Part shown: piece after piece, positions 6,332 to 12,543 of the stretch
How positions within the stretch are numbered: the first letter of the stretch is position 1
How the letters are laid out: each line of letters opens with the position of its first letter
DNA from: Faecalibacterium sp. UBA1762
GTDB lineage: Bacteria > Bacillota > Clostridia > Oscillospirales > Ruminococcaceae
Reading direction: 5' to 3'
Length of the DNA: 12,543 nt
Assembly (NCBI GenBank): GCA_002314755.1
Contig: DCHC01000061.1
Location: 1-12,543 of the forward strand
Notes under the pieces: model-generated
What the model was told of the DNA's origin: nothing
What the model saw: only the letters and a program-made list of their open reading frames with translations
Database searches by the model: none
Program-made: the position numbers and the translations under genes

Positions 6332-7207
6332 ATGAGTAAGACAAATAACGGCACCCGCCTGGTACCCTATCCCAGCGGTGCATATGTCCCCGAACGGGAT
6401 GTGAACAGTATGCCGGTGCTGGAGGTGCGGCACCTGGGTATTGATTTCGGCGGTCTGACTGCGGTGGATGATTTTTCTCTGACTATCGGCGCTACCGAGA
6501 TCGCCGGTTTGATCGGTCCCAACGGCGCCGGTAAGACCACCGTGTTTAATCTGCTGACCAATGTGTATCAGCCCACCCGAGGCAATATCATGGTCAACGG
6601 CTATAGCACGGCAGGCAAAAGCTGCTATCAGGTTAACAAGATGGGCATTGCCCGTACCTTCCAGAATATCCGCCTGTTCAGCAATATGTCGGTGTTGGAT
6701 AATGTCAAGGTCGGCCTGCACAATTCCACCCCGGAAAACCTGGCGGCTGCGCTGATTCATGCCTTCGGCTATAAAAAGGCAGAAAAGGCCGCAAAGGAGG
6801 AGGCACTGCAGCTGCTGGACTTCTTTGGCCTTGCCGATTTGGCAGAGGCCCCTGCCGGCAGCCTACCCTATGGCGCACAGCGTCGGTTAGAGATTGTTCG
6901 TGCCCTTGCGACCCACCCCAAGTTGTTGCTGCTGGATGAGCCTGCAGCCGGTATGAACCCCTCCGAAACACAGGAACTGATGGAGAATATCCGTCGTATT
7001 CGGGATACCTTCCATATCGCTATTATCCTGATCGAGCACGACATGAGCCTGGTTATGGGTATTTGTGAGGGTATCTGCGTGTTGAACTACGGCAAGGTCA
7101 TTGCCAAGGGTACCCCCGAGGAGATCAAGGCCAACCCTGTGGTAATTGAAGCTTATTTAGGCAAAAAGGAGGAAGCACCCCATGCAGATGCCCCTGTTGA
7201 AGGTTGA
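6332..7207 (+). CDS. livG: Branched-chain amino acid ABC transporter ATP-binding protein LivG
   Basis: ATPase subunit, 291 residues. Walker A GPNGAGKTT (62-70), Q-loop RTFQNIRLF (108-116), an ABC signature in the form LPYGAQRRLEI (178-188), Walker B LLLLDEP (198-204) and the switch His in IEHDMS (234-239) are all present, so it should hydrolyse ATP. The signature has Ala where most LivG proteins have YGQQRRLE. The first 27 residues (rich in Pro, Asn and Arg) precede the usual start of the fold at MPVLEVRHLGIDFGG. AAGGAAAGGA lies nine bases before ATG 6332 and supports the longer form; an internal ATG at 6410 is the alternative. The last 26 bases overlap livF in another frame and contain its ribosome binding site, so synthesis of the two ATPases is probably coupled. 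Confidence 0.92.
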   Translation: MSKTNNGTRLVPYPSGAYVPERDVNSMPVLEVRHLGIDFGGLTAVDDFSLTIGATEIAGLIGPNGAGKTTVFNLLTNVYQPTRGNIMVNGYSTAGKSCYQVNKMGIARTFQNIRLFSNMSVLDNVKVGLHNSTPENLAAALIHAFGYKKAEKAAKEEALQLLDFFGLADLAEAPAGSLPYGAQRRLEIVRALATHPKLLLLDEPAAGMNPSETQELMENIRRIRDTFHIAIILIEHDMSLVMGICEGICVLNYGKVIAKGTPEEIKANPVVIEAYLGKKEEAPHADAPVEG

Positions 7208-7892
7208 TGATATCAATGTTTACTACGGTAAGATCCATGCTTTAAAGGATGTTTCCTTTGAGGTCAACCCCGGTGAGATTGTTGCGCTGATCGGCGCAAA
7301 CGGCGCGGGAAAATCCACTACCTTAAAAACCGTCTCCGGCATGCTGCACAGTCGCACCGGCAGCGTACAGTTTGCAGGTGAGGACATCACCCATGTGGAA
7401 AGCTACAAGCTGCTCTCCAAGGGGTTGGCCCATGTACCGGAAGGTCGCCGCATCTTTTTACAGATGACCGTGCAGGAAAACCTGGAGATGGGCGGTTATA
7501 TCAAGAGCAAGGTGACTGACGAGGATCTGCAGAAAATCTACGATCGGTTCCCCCGTTTGAAGGAGCGGTATAAGCAGGTGGCGGGCACCCTTTCCGGCGG
7601 TGAGCAGCAGATGCTTGCCATGGGCCGTGCGCTGATCACAAACCCCCGGCTGCTGATGCTGGACGAGCCCTCCATGGGTTTGGCACCCATTTTGGTGGAT
7701 CAGATCTTTGATATCGTGCGGGAACTGCACGCCTCCGGCACTACTGTACTGCTGGTGGAGCAAAACGCCAGCAAGGCTTTGGCGGTGGCGGATAGGGCCT
7801 ATGTGCTGGAGACCGGGCGAATCACCCTTTCCGGCTCCGGCAGCGAGCTGATGGCTTCGGATAAGGTCAAAAAGGCTTATTTGGGCGGCTGA
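7182..7892 (+). CDS. livF: Branched-chain amino acid ABC transporter ATP-binding protein LivF
   Basis: Second ATPase, 236 residues, the standard LivF length. Walker A GANGAGKST (38-46), the LivF-typical HVPEGRRIF Q-loop substitute (84-92), signature LSGGEQQ (137-143), Walker B LLMLDEP (157-163) and LVEQNA (191-196) in place of the switch His, as is usual for LivF. It forms a heterodimer with LivG under LivH/LivM. The ATG at 7182 lies nine bases after AAGGAGG (7166-7172), inside the livG coding end; a second ATG at 7188 is too far from it. It is the last gene of the operon, followed by a strong terminator 24 bases downstream. Confidence 0.93.
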   Translation: MQMPLLKVDDINVYYGKIHALKDVSFEVNPGEIVALIGANGAGKSTTLKTVSGMLHSRTGSVQFAGEDITHVESYKLLSKGLAHVPEGRRIFLQMTVQENLEMGGYIKSKVTDEDLQKIYDRFPRLKERYKQVAGTLSGGEQQMLAMGRALITNPRLLMLDEPSMGLAPILVDQIFDIVRELHASGTTVLLVEQNASKALAVADRAYVLETGRITLSGSGSELMASDKVKKAYLGG

Positions 7893-7916
7893 TATCACTG
7901 TACAAATAGTATATTA

Positions 7917-7960
7917 CGGTGCGGATTATCCAGCTTTTGGGAAAATCCGCATCGTTTTTT
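7917..7960 (+). terminator. Intrinsic terminator of the liv operon
   Basis: An 11-bp stem (7917-7927 with 7944-7954, one G-U pair) is followed by six T (7955-7960). Its 16-base loop can close further through TCC/GGA. The stem is GC-rich at its base and the call is secure. Confidence 0.9.
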
Positions 7961-7974
7961 ACGGGCTGTTATCG

Positions 7975-8003
7975 TTGACAAAGGTAACGCAATATGATAT
8001 AGT
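7975..8003 (+). promoter_or_regulatory. Strong sigma-A promoter for the Gfo/Idh/MocA gene
   Basis: Consensus TTGACA (7975-7980), a 17-base spacer and TATAGT (7998-8003), preceded by TG at 7995-7996 (extended -10). It lies just after the liv terminator, and transcription would begin near 8010. This is the best promoter in the window. No operator-like repeat is obvious around it. Confidence 0.85.
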
Positions 8004-8061
8004 TTTTAACTGATAGGAAAAAACCGATGCCATCAAAACGGAAAAAGGAGATTATACCGTC

Positions 8062-9321
8062 ATGAAAAAAGTTCGTGTAGGCGTTATGGGTGCCGGCCGC
8101 GGCATGGCGATGATCAACCAGCTAATGAACAGCGAGGATGCAGAGCTGGTCGCTATCTGCGATTTTTATGCTCCTATTTTGGAGCAGGCCCGGCAGGAGG
8201 TGGAGAAGCATAACCTGAATGTGAAAACCTTCGCCACCTTTGATGAGTTTGTACAGTATAAGGATATGGACGCGGTGGTGCTGGCAAACTATGCCGATGA
8301 GCACGCCCCCTTTGCCATCCGCTGCCTGGATGCAGGCTTCCATGTTATGACCGAGGTGCTGACCTGCGCCAATATGAAGCAGGCGGTGGAGCTGATTGAA
8401 TGTGTGGAGCGTCACCCCGATCTGGTCTACGCCTATGCGGAAAACTATTGCTATTTTAATACCACTGCCGAGATGCGTCGGCTATATCAGCAGGGTAAGA
8501 TCGGCGAGATCGTCCACGCCGAGGGCGAATACGTCCACGACTGCTCCTCCATCTGGCCGCAGATTACCTACGGGCAGCGGAATCACTGGCGCAACTGCAC
8601 GGCGGCAAACTTTTACTGTACCCATTCGCTTGGACCCATCGTTCATGTGACGGGTCTGCGTCCTGTGCAGGTGGTGGGCACCCAGTCCATTGTACTGCCT
8701 TATATGTCCGCGTTGGGTACCCATGGAGGTACCGGCGCGATGGAGATCGTCACGCTGGAAAACGGCGCGGTGGTCAAGAGCCTGCACGGTGATATGAAAC
8801 GGGAGCCCGGATCGGTCAACTACGAGTTTTACGGCACCAAGGGCAGTATGGAGACCAATCGTTGGGATCTGTATGAGATGAAGACCTACATTGAGGGCGA
8901 AGGCTGCCCCAACTGTAAGGGCGAGCTGACCACCTATAAACCCGGCTTTGTAGGCGATGTGGATACCGAGGCCGGTCACGGCGGCAGTGACTACTATACC
9001 GTATACTACTTTGTCCGCACCATTTTGGGCGACGAAGAGGCCAGGAAGGAATCCATTGGCGTCTACGAGGCGGTAGATATGTGCATCCCCGGCATATTGG
9101 CGTTTAAGTCGGTCAACAACGGGAATATCCCCATCAAGGTACCCAATCTGCGCAATAAAGAGGAGCGGGACGCCTATCGGAACGACACCTACTGTGCCAG
9201 CAAGGCGTGGGCAGGGGATCAGTACCATCACCCCCAGGAGGCCTACGGCGAGCTGCCCTATATCCCGGATGAGGTGTATGACCGGGTCAAGGAAAAGTGG
9301 GAAAAGGATGAGCAGGGCTGA
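8062..9321 (+). CDS. Gfo/Idh/MocA-family NAD(P)-dependent protein, GH109-like
   Basis: A 419-residue protein with an N-terminal Rossmann fold (GVMGAGRG at 7-14; acidic end of strand 2 at ICDFYA, 32-37) and a C-terminal Gfo/Idh/MocA alpha/beta domain. The EKP motif whose Lys is catalytic in classical sugar dehydrogenases of this family is absent; TEVLTC (97-102) stands there. Instead it has AENYCYF (126-132), GEIVHAEGEYVHD (148-160), HWRN (175-178), THSLGPI (187-193) and HGGSDY (306-311). As I recall the family, these match the layout of GH109-type enzymes, NAD-dependent glycosidases that work by transient redox. A CPNC pair (282-285) is unusual. The likely role is cleavage or oxidation of a sugar derivative in the cytoplasm; no signal peptide is seen. 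AAGGAG (8045-8050) precedes the ATG by 11 bases. It is monocistronic, between its own promoter and terminator, with no sugar transporter or kinase beside it. Confidence 0.85.
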   Translation: MKKVRVGVMGAGRGMAMINQLMNSEDAELVAICDFYAPILEQARQEVEKHNLNVKTFATFDEFVQYKDMDAVVLANYADEHAPFAIRCLDAGFHVMTEVLTCANMKQAVELIECVERHPDLVYAYAENYCYFNTTAEMRRLYQQGKIGEIVHAEGEYVHDCSSIWPQITYGQRNHWRNCTAANFYCTHSLGPIVHVTGLRPVQVVGTQSIVLPYMSALGTHGGTGAMEIVTLENGAVVKSLHGDMKREPGSVNYEFYGTKGSMETNRWDLYEMKTYIEGEGCPNCKGELTTYKPGFVGDVDTEAGHGGSDYYTVYYFVRTILGDEEARKESIGVYEAVDMCIPGILAFKSVNNGNIPIKVPNLRNKEERDAYRNDTYCASKAWAGDQYHHPQEAYGELPYIPDEVYDRVKEKWEKDEQG

Positions 9322-9343
9322 TCAGCCTGTTTAACTGTATAAA

Positions 9344-9402
9344 AAATACCCCTCGGCGTGAGCTATCAAAACGCGAACGATAGCTTTCAGCCGGGGGTAT
9401 TT
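9344..9402. terminator. Bidirectional terminator between convergent genes
   Basis: A long imperfect stem: AGCTATC (9361-9367) pairs with GATAGCT (9379-9385), and the outer arm 9344-9357 pairs with 9390-9402 with one bulged C. T-rich sequence lies on the 3' side of both strands: TTTGTTT on the plus strand and a six-T run on the minus strand opposite 9341-9346. It can end both the Gfo/Idh/MocA gene (plus) and the five-gene minus-strand cluster. Confidence 0.85.
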
Positions 9403-9409
9403 GTTTGTG

Positions 9410-10147
9410 TTAGTTTTTTTCGTTTTCGGTTACATAGTCCGCAATGACCCGCGCAAGGATATTTTCTCCGTTTGTATCGTGGGCAAAATCCTGTTCACAG
9501 TGGCGCATATTTTCAAATATGCGGTGTTGCACCCGGCTATAGCCGAAATGCTTTAAGGTCGAAAGCAGCAGCATGGATTGCTCATACCGGTTTTCCATAT
9601 CGTTGTCACAAAATAGGATCAGCATGGACTGCGCCGGTTCGGTGGTGCCCACATAGTAAAGGGGCGCTGTCTCATCTACAATTACGCGGCGGCTGTCGGT
9701 GCCGGAATATTTCAGTACATTGTAATGGGCAGTGGGTTGACCGGCATTGTGGATATAGCCCTTGATGCGGTCAACGCCGCGACTTTTCAGATAGCTCTGA
9801 TTAAAGCAGAGGGATAGCGAAAGATACGCCCCGGCAGAACTGCCGCCTACATAAAAATCCCGGCAGCTGCCGTATTGACCAATGTGGTTTACCACCCATT
9901 GCACACAGTTGGCAGCATCCTCAATAAAAGCGGGGTAGGCGATATCTGGATAGAGACTGTAGTTGGCCGAGACAAAGCAGATGCCTTGCTCGGCCAAAAA
10001 GCGTCCGTGCTCGGCATACTCGCTTTTATCGCCGCCCTCAATGCCGCCGCCGTGAAAATAGATCACAGTGGCAAACTCCGGGGCATCCGGCAGAAAGATA
10101 TCCATGGCGTGAACGCCGTCATAGCAGGTATCGGTCAACAGCTTCAT
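9410..10147 (-). CDS. Alpha/beta hydrolase (esterase/lipase, HSL-like)
   Basis: A 245-residue cytoplasmic hydrolase. It has the oxyanion-hole motif HGGG (32-35) of the hormone-sensitive-lipase/carboxylesterase branch, the nucleophile elbow GSSAG (102-106, Ser104), a likely acid at Asp181 or Asp183 in FCDNDMEN, and a likely catalytic His216 in NMRHCE, so the triad appears complete. The substrate is probably a small acyl ester or acetylated carbohydrate, but nothing in the sequence decides this. It is the last gene of the minus-strand cluster. Its ATG overlaps the TGA of the upstream PQ-loop-like gene (ATGA), a sign of translational coupling. The ribosome binding site would lie inside that gene's Lys/Glu-rich end (AAGGAG). 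Confidence 0.87.
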   Translation of the reverse strand: MKLLTDTCYDGVHAMDIFLPDAPEFATVIYFHGGGIEGGDKSEYAEHGRFLAEQGICFVSANYSLYPDIAYPAFIEDAANCVQWVVNHIGQYGSCRDFYVGGSSAGAYLSLSLCFNQSYLKSRGVDRIKGYIHNAGQPTAHYNVLKYSGTDSRRVIVDETAPLYYVGTTEPAQSMLILFCDNDMENRYEQSMLLLSTLKHFGYSRVQHRIFENMRHCEQDFAHDTNGENILARVIADYVTENEKN

Positions 10148-10446
10148 TTTTCTTTTTGCTCCTTTTTCTCTATATTACGGTTGCGAAAATAAAGGCACAG
10201 ATCGCAGAAAACCATAATAAAGTTCAGAACATAGAAAAACAGCACATACCATTTGGAGCCGATGCTCTGCATATAATCCGGGTTGATCAGCTTGGAGAGG
10301 ATCCCGGCAATATAGCCGAACAGAATCAGCAGTAAAAACAGCAGGCTCTTGCCCTTGGTGGTTCGTGCCTTGTAGGACTTGATCACATTAAACGGCCAAG
10401 AGGCGCCAAAGCTGACGATCATCAGTATTTCAAACAGTTCCGACAT
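10144..10446 (-). CDS. Small three-helix membrane protein, PQ-loop/SemiSWEET-like
   Basis: A 100-residue protein with three predicted membrane helices (about 4-20, 34-52 and 66-86) and a charged, Lys/Glu-rich cytoplasmic tail. The segment WPFNVIKSYKARTTKGKSL (17-35) resembles the first part of a PQ-loop repeat (P-Q-x(7-8)-S/T-x-G-x-S), with Phe in place of Gln. Size and topology match SemiSWEET half-transporters, which dimerise to move small sugars. The family assignment is by pattern only; a small membrane protein without transport function remains possible. AAAGGA lies nine bases before the ATG. It sits 48 bases after the serine hydrolase gene and overlaps the alpha/beta hydrolase start by four bases. 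Confidence 0.75.
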   Translation of the reverse strand: MSELFEILMIVSFGASWPFNVIKSYKARTTKGKSLLFLLLILFGYIAGILSKLINPDYMQSIGSKWYVLFFYVLNFIMVFCDLCLYFRNRNIEKKEQKEK

Positions 10447-10494
10447 GGGGGTGTATCCTTTCCGGCAGGATCGTAAGGTTCGCAGGCGATCTGC

Positions 10495-11586
10495 TTATAT
10501 GTTCATTTCCCGGTAGATCTCTTCGCAGATATCCAGGTTTTTGCCGCCGAATACCCCGGGCCAGCAGCGCAGATGCATGGTCATAACAACGGAAATGTGG
10601 TGAACGGGATCCGCCAGCATATAGGCACCGGCTGCGCCGTCCCAGCCAAACTCACCGCTGGGCATATTCCATCGGGTGGTCTTGATACGGGTACGCACAC
10701 CCAGACCGTAGCTATACTCGGGCCCCTGTACGCAGTCAAAGCTGCGGGGTTCGACCAGTTTATCCGTCTGAGGGGTGCGCAGCAGCTTGACGCTCTCCGG
10801 CTTCAGCAGACGGTAACCGTCCGCGGCGCAGCCGCCGCAGGCCATGGTATCCACAAACTTCATATAATCCTCGGTGGTGGTAATCAGTCCCGCGCCGCCG
10901 CTTTCGTACTTTTTGCTCAGCATAAAGGGGTTTTCGGCGGCAATGGGGCTGATGTGCTTATCCTCGTGGCACTGGTACATGGGGGCAAAGGTAATCCCAG
11001 CGGGGTCAAATCCGCTATGGGTCATACCCAACGGATCCAGTATAATCCGTTTCATGTAAGCGGCAAAGCCTTCCCCTGCGGCAACCTCTATGACCGCAGC
11101 CAACACATCGTGGCACAGACTGTACTGAAAACGGGTGCCCGGCTCAAAGCATAGGGGGCGTTTTGCCAGCCCTGCAATAGCCTCACGGGTGGTCATTTCG
11201 CTTTCCGGGTGAGCCACAGATTCAAAATCGTAATCAAATCCGGCAGACATGGTCATCAGGTGCCAAACGGTTACGGTGTTCTTTGCAGGTGTGACGGTGC
11301 CGTCCGGCTGCAGAACGGTTAGGCTGGCAAACTCCGGCAGGTATTTGGCCAGCGGATCTTCCAAAGCAAGCTTGCCCTCCTCAATCAGGCGCATGGCACA
11401 GGTGACGGTCAGGGGCTTGGTGCAGCTGAAAGCCCAGTAGACCTCGTTACCGGTCATGGGAACACCGGGGGTCAGCTCACCTACCTGCTGACGGAACAGT
11501 AACCGGTGATTTTGAGATACCGCAACATCCAGATAAGGAATACCGCTATCCTTGACGATCTTTTCAATTCTATCCTTTAAATACAT
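10495..11586 (-). CDS. Serine hydrolase, beta-lactamase/class C-like (esterase type)
   Basis: A 363-residue protein of the beta-lactamase/transpeptidase-like fold (PF00144). The catalytic SxxK is SCTK (54-57). The Tyr motif is YSL (155-157) rather than the YSN/YAN of true class C beta-lactamases. The third motif region reads FGWDGAAGAY (313-322), the W-x-G form seen in family VIII esterases and related amidases rather than KTG/HTG. No signal peptide is visible, so it is probably cytoplasmic. The likely role is hydrolysis of an ester or amide, not antibiotic resistance; D-amino-acid peptidase activity is an alternative. AAAGGA is nine bases before the ATG. It lies 53 bases after the STAS gene and is probably in the same transcript. 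Confidence 0.88.
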   Translation of the reverse strand: MYLKDRIEKIVKDSGIPYLDVAVSQNHRLLFRQQVGELTPGVPMTGNEVYWAFSCTKPLTVTCAMRLIEEGKLALEDPLAKYLPEFASLTVLQPDGTVTPAKNTVTVWHLMTMSAGFDYDFESVAHPESEMTTREAIAGLAKRPLCFEPGTRFQYSLCHDVLAAVIEVAAGEGFAAYMKRIILDPLGMTHSGFDPAGITFAPMYQCHEDKHISPIAAENPFMLSKKYESGGAGLITTTEDYMKFVDTMACGGCAADGYRLLKPESVKLLRTPQTDKLVEPRSFDCVQGPEYSYGLGVRTRIKTTRWNMPSGEFGWDGAAGAYMLADPVHHISVVMTMHLRCWPGVFGGKNLDICEEIYREMNI

Positions 11587-11639
11587 GGCTTATTATCCTT
11601 TGCTATTCATTGTACAGGCATACGGAAACGGCGACGGGG

Positions 11640-11939
11640 TCATTCCGCCCGAATGGTCAGGATATCAGAAAAACCGGTGATTTCAAACACTTCCATCAGG
11701 GTTTCGTTGACATGGGTCAGCACCATCTCTCCCTGTTTGTTCATAACCTTTTGCGCGGCCAGCAGCACACGCAGACCGGCGCTGGAAATATACTCTAAGG
11801 CGGTCATATCCAGCACCAGCTTTTCCACGCCGTCCAGGGTCAGATCAGTCTCCAGCTGGGGGGCTGTGGTGGTATCTAATCTGCCTTCCAAAATCACGGT
11901 CAGGGCGGTACCTTCGGCTTTTTTTGTAACAGTCATCAT
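11640..11939 (-). CDS. STAS-domain anti-sigma factor antagonist (SpoIIAA/RsbV-like)
   Basis: A 99-residue single STAS domain. EGRLDTTTAPQLE (18-30) and LVLDMTALEYISSAGLRVLL (41-60) are the family core. Ser53 aligns with Ser58 of B. subtilis SpoIIAA, the residue phosphorylated by the partner kinase; the preceding Asp is Ser here. Unphosphorylated STAS proteins bind the anti-sigma kinase and release its target. The kinase-like partner is the next gene upstream (43 bases). Two tandem ATG codons occur (11939 and 11936); AAAGGAG is five bases before the first and eight before the second, so the second may be the true start. Confidence 0.9.
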   Translation of the reverse strand: MMTVTKKAEGTALTVILEGRLDTTTAPQLETDLTLDGVEKLVLDMTALEYISSAGLRVLLAAQKVMNKQGEMVLTHVNETLMEVFEITGFSDILTIRAE

Positions 11940-11982
11940 GTTTTCTCCTTTGATATGTTGGAAAGATTTCTTTTTCGTATTC

Positions 11983-12390
11983 TTACCAGCTTTTACTCAT
12001 GGTCAGACAGTTGTGTCCGTCCCGGTAGGTATAGCTGACGGTGTCCATATTTTTCTTTACCAGATAAATGCCAAGCCCCCCAATCCGACGATCCTCTGCG
12101 GCAAGGGTGGTATCGACATCCTGCTTTTGCAGTGGGTCAAAGGGGACGCCCCGATCCCGAAAGGTGAGCTGCAGGCAGTGCGGTGCATCCTCCAGCGCAA
12201 TATCAATTTCTACATCCCCTGTGCCGGGCACATAGGCGTAGTGGGCAATATTGATAAATATTTCCTCTGCGGCAAGCTGCACCTGCATGACGGTCCGCAT
12301 GGGGCAGTCGTGCGTACGAAGCAGCTCTTCCAGACGGTCGCTCAATTGGTGCAGGCGGTCCGGCTGGGCAGGCAGGATCAAGGTTTCCAT
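11983..12390 (-). CDS. Anti-sigma-type serine kinase/ATPase (SpoIIAB/RsbW-like, HATPase_c_2)
   Basis: A 135-residue GHKL ATPase. The N-box AAEEIFINIAHYAY (40-53, with Glu43 and Asn47), the G1 box FRDRGVPFDP (77-86) and the G2 box RRIGGLGIYLVKK (101-113) are in order, as in RsbW/SpoIIAB proteins that bind ATP, hold a sigma factor or other target, and phosphorylate a STAS partner. There is no sensor or membrane part. It is the first gene of the minus-strand cluster, 69 bases from the expected transcript start, with GGAAAGGGG about eight bases before the ATG. No sigma factor gene lies within the window, so its target is unknown. Confidence 0.9.
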   Translation of the reverse strand: METLILPAQPDRLHQLSDRLEELLRTHDCPMRTVMQVQLAAEEIFINIAHYAYVPGTGDVEIDIALEDAPHCLQLTFRDRGVPFDPLQKQDVDTTLAAEDRRIGGLGIYLVKKNMDTVSYTYRDGHNCLTMSKSW

Positions 12391-12465
12391 AGGTGGTTCC
12401 CCTTTCCGGTAAATGGCGTAAGCCAGGCGATTTGAATCAAAATCAGCTTTCGCACTTTTAACCTT

Positions 12466-12494
12466 ATTATACTCCGTAAAAAACGGTATTGCAA
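12466..12494 (-). promoter_or_regulatory. Sigma-A promoter of the partner-switch/hydrolase cluster
   Basis: Reading the minus strand, TTGCAA (12494-12489) is followed after 17 bases by a perfect TATAAT (12471-12466). Transcription would start near 12459. The spacer holds the inverted repeat CCGT-AAAAA-ACGG (12474-12486), positioned where a repressor would block RNA polymerase. Confidence 0.75.
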
Positions 12495-12543
12495 GTAAAG
12501 GAAAAAAGTTCGGCGCATAAAACTGTAGCGTTACAATAGATGT

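Noticed and set aside
5657..6760. Long open frame (367 codons) on the minus strand across livM and livG
   Set aside because: It is the antisense shadow of two unmistakable ABC transporter genes; its His/Gln-rich product matches no family and it has no ribosome binding site.
8482..9231. 250-codon minus-strand frame inside the Gfo/Idh/MocA gene
   Set aside because: It lies entirely opposite a well-supported gene, and its composition is that of a codon-bias shadow.
11653..12435. 260-codon plus-strand frame opposite the STAS and kinase genes
   Set aside because: It runs antisense through two clear domain proteins and their promoter-proximal region, with no family match.

Overview
The window looks like chromosomal DNA from a Gram-positive clostridium, probably of the Oscillospiraceae/Ruminococcaceae type. 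This rests on moderate GC content, strong AAAGGAG-type ribosome binding sites, sigma-A promoters (several with an extended -10), a lipoprotein-type LivK, a PhoU-tailed Na/Pi transporter and a SpoIIAA/SpoIIAB-like module. No mobile element, CRISPR array, tRNA or rRNA gene was recognised. The assignment is by family resemblance only; no database search was run.

Left part (1-2236): the 3' end of tuf (EF-Tu) with a textbook terminator, then a monocistronic Na+/phosphate symporter-family gene behind an extended -10 promoter. Region 2237-2948 is the least explained stretch. It has a near-ideal promoter (2397-2425), a strong terminator (2777-2820) and, between them, a 93-codon ORF for an unrecognised small membrane protein. 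The same RNA would form unusually good hairpins, so it may be a structured RNA, a small-protein mRNA or both.

Middle (2949-7892): a complete branched-chain-amino-acid-type ABC importer in the order livK (lipoprotein binding protein), livH, livM (permeases), livG, livF (ATPases). LivK would catch the ligand outside the cell, LivHM form the channel and LivGF drive it. The livK leader can form mutually exclusive hairpins. The livK-livH gap holds a GC-only hairpin built on a 12-G run, a direct repeat and a possible second promoter. Together these suggest that the binding protein is made in excess over the membrane and ATPase subunits.

After the livF terminator, a strong promoter drives a single Gfo/Idh/MocA-family gene (8062-9321). 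Its motifs resemble the NAD-dependent glycosidase branch (GH109-like) more than classical sugar dehydrogenases. A bidirectional terminator separates it from a five-gene minus-strand cluster.

Right part (12390 down to 9410, minus strand): from a TTGCAA-17-TATAAT promoter come a SpoIIAB/RsbW-like ATPase, a STAS-domain antagonist, a beta-lactamase-fold serine hydrolase, a three-helix PQ-loop-like membrane protein and an alpha/beta hydrolase whose start overlaps the preceding stop. Gaps are short (43, 53 and 48 bases, then a 4-base overlap), so this may be one transcript linking a partner-switching pair to two hydrolases and a small putative transporter. No clearly new system is proven. The best candidates for something undescribed are the 2397-2820 transcription unit, the GH109-like enzyme and the partner-switch/hydrolase cluster.
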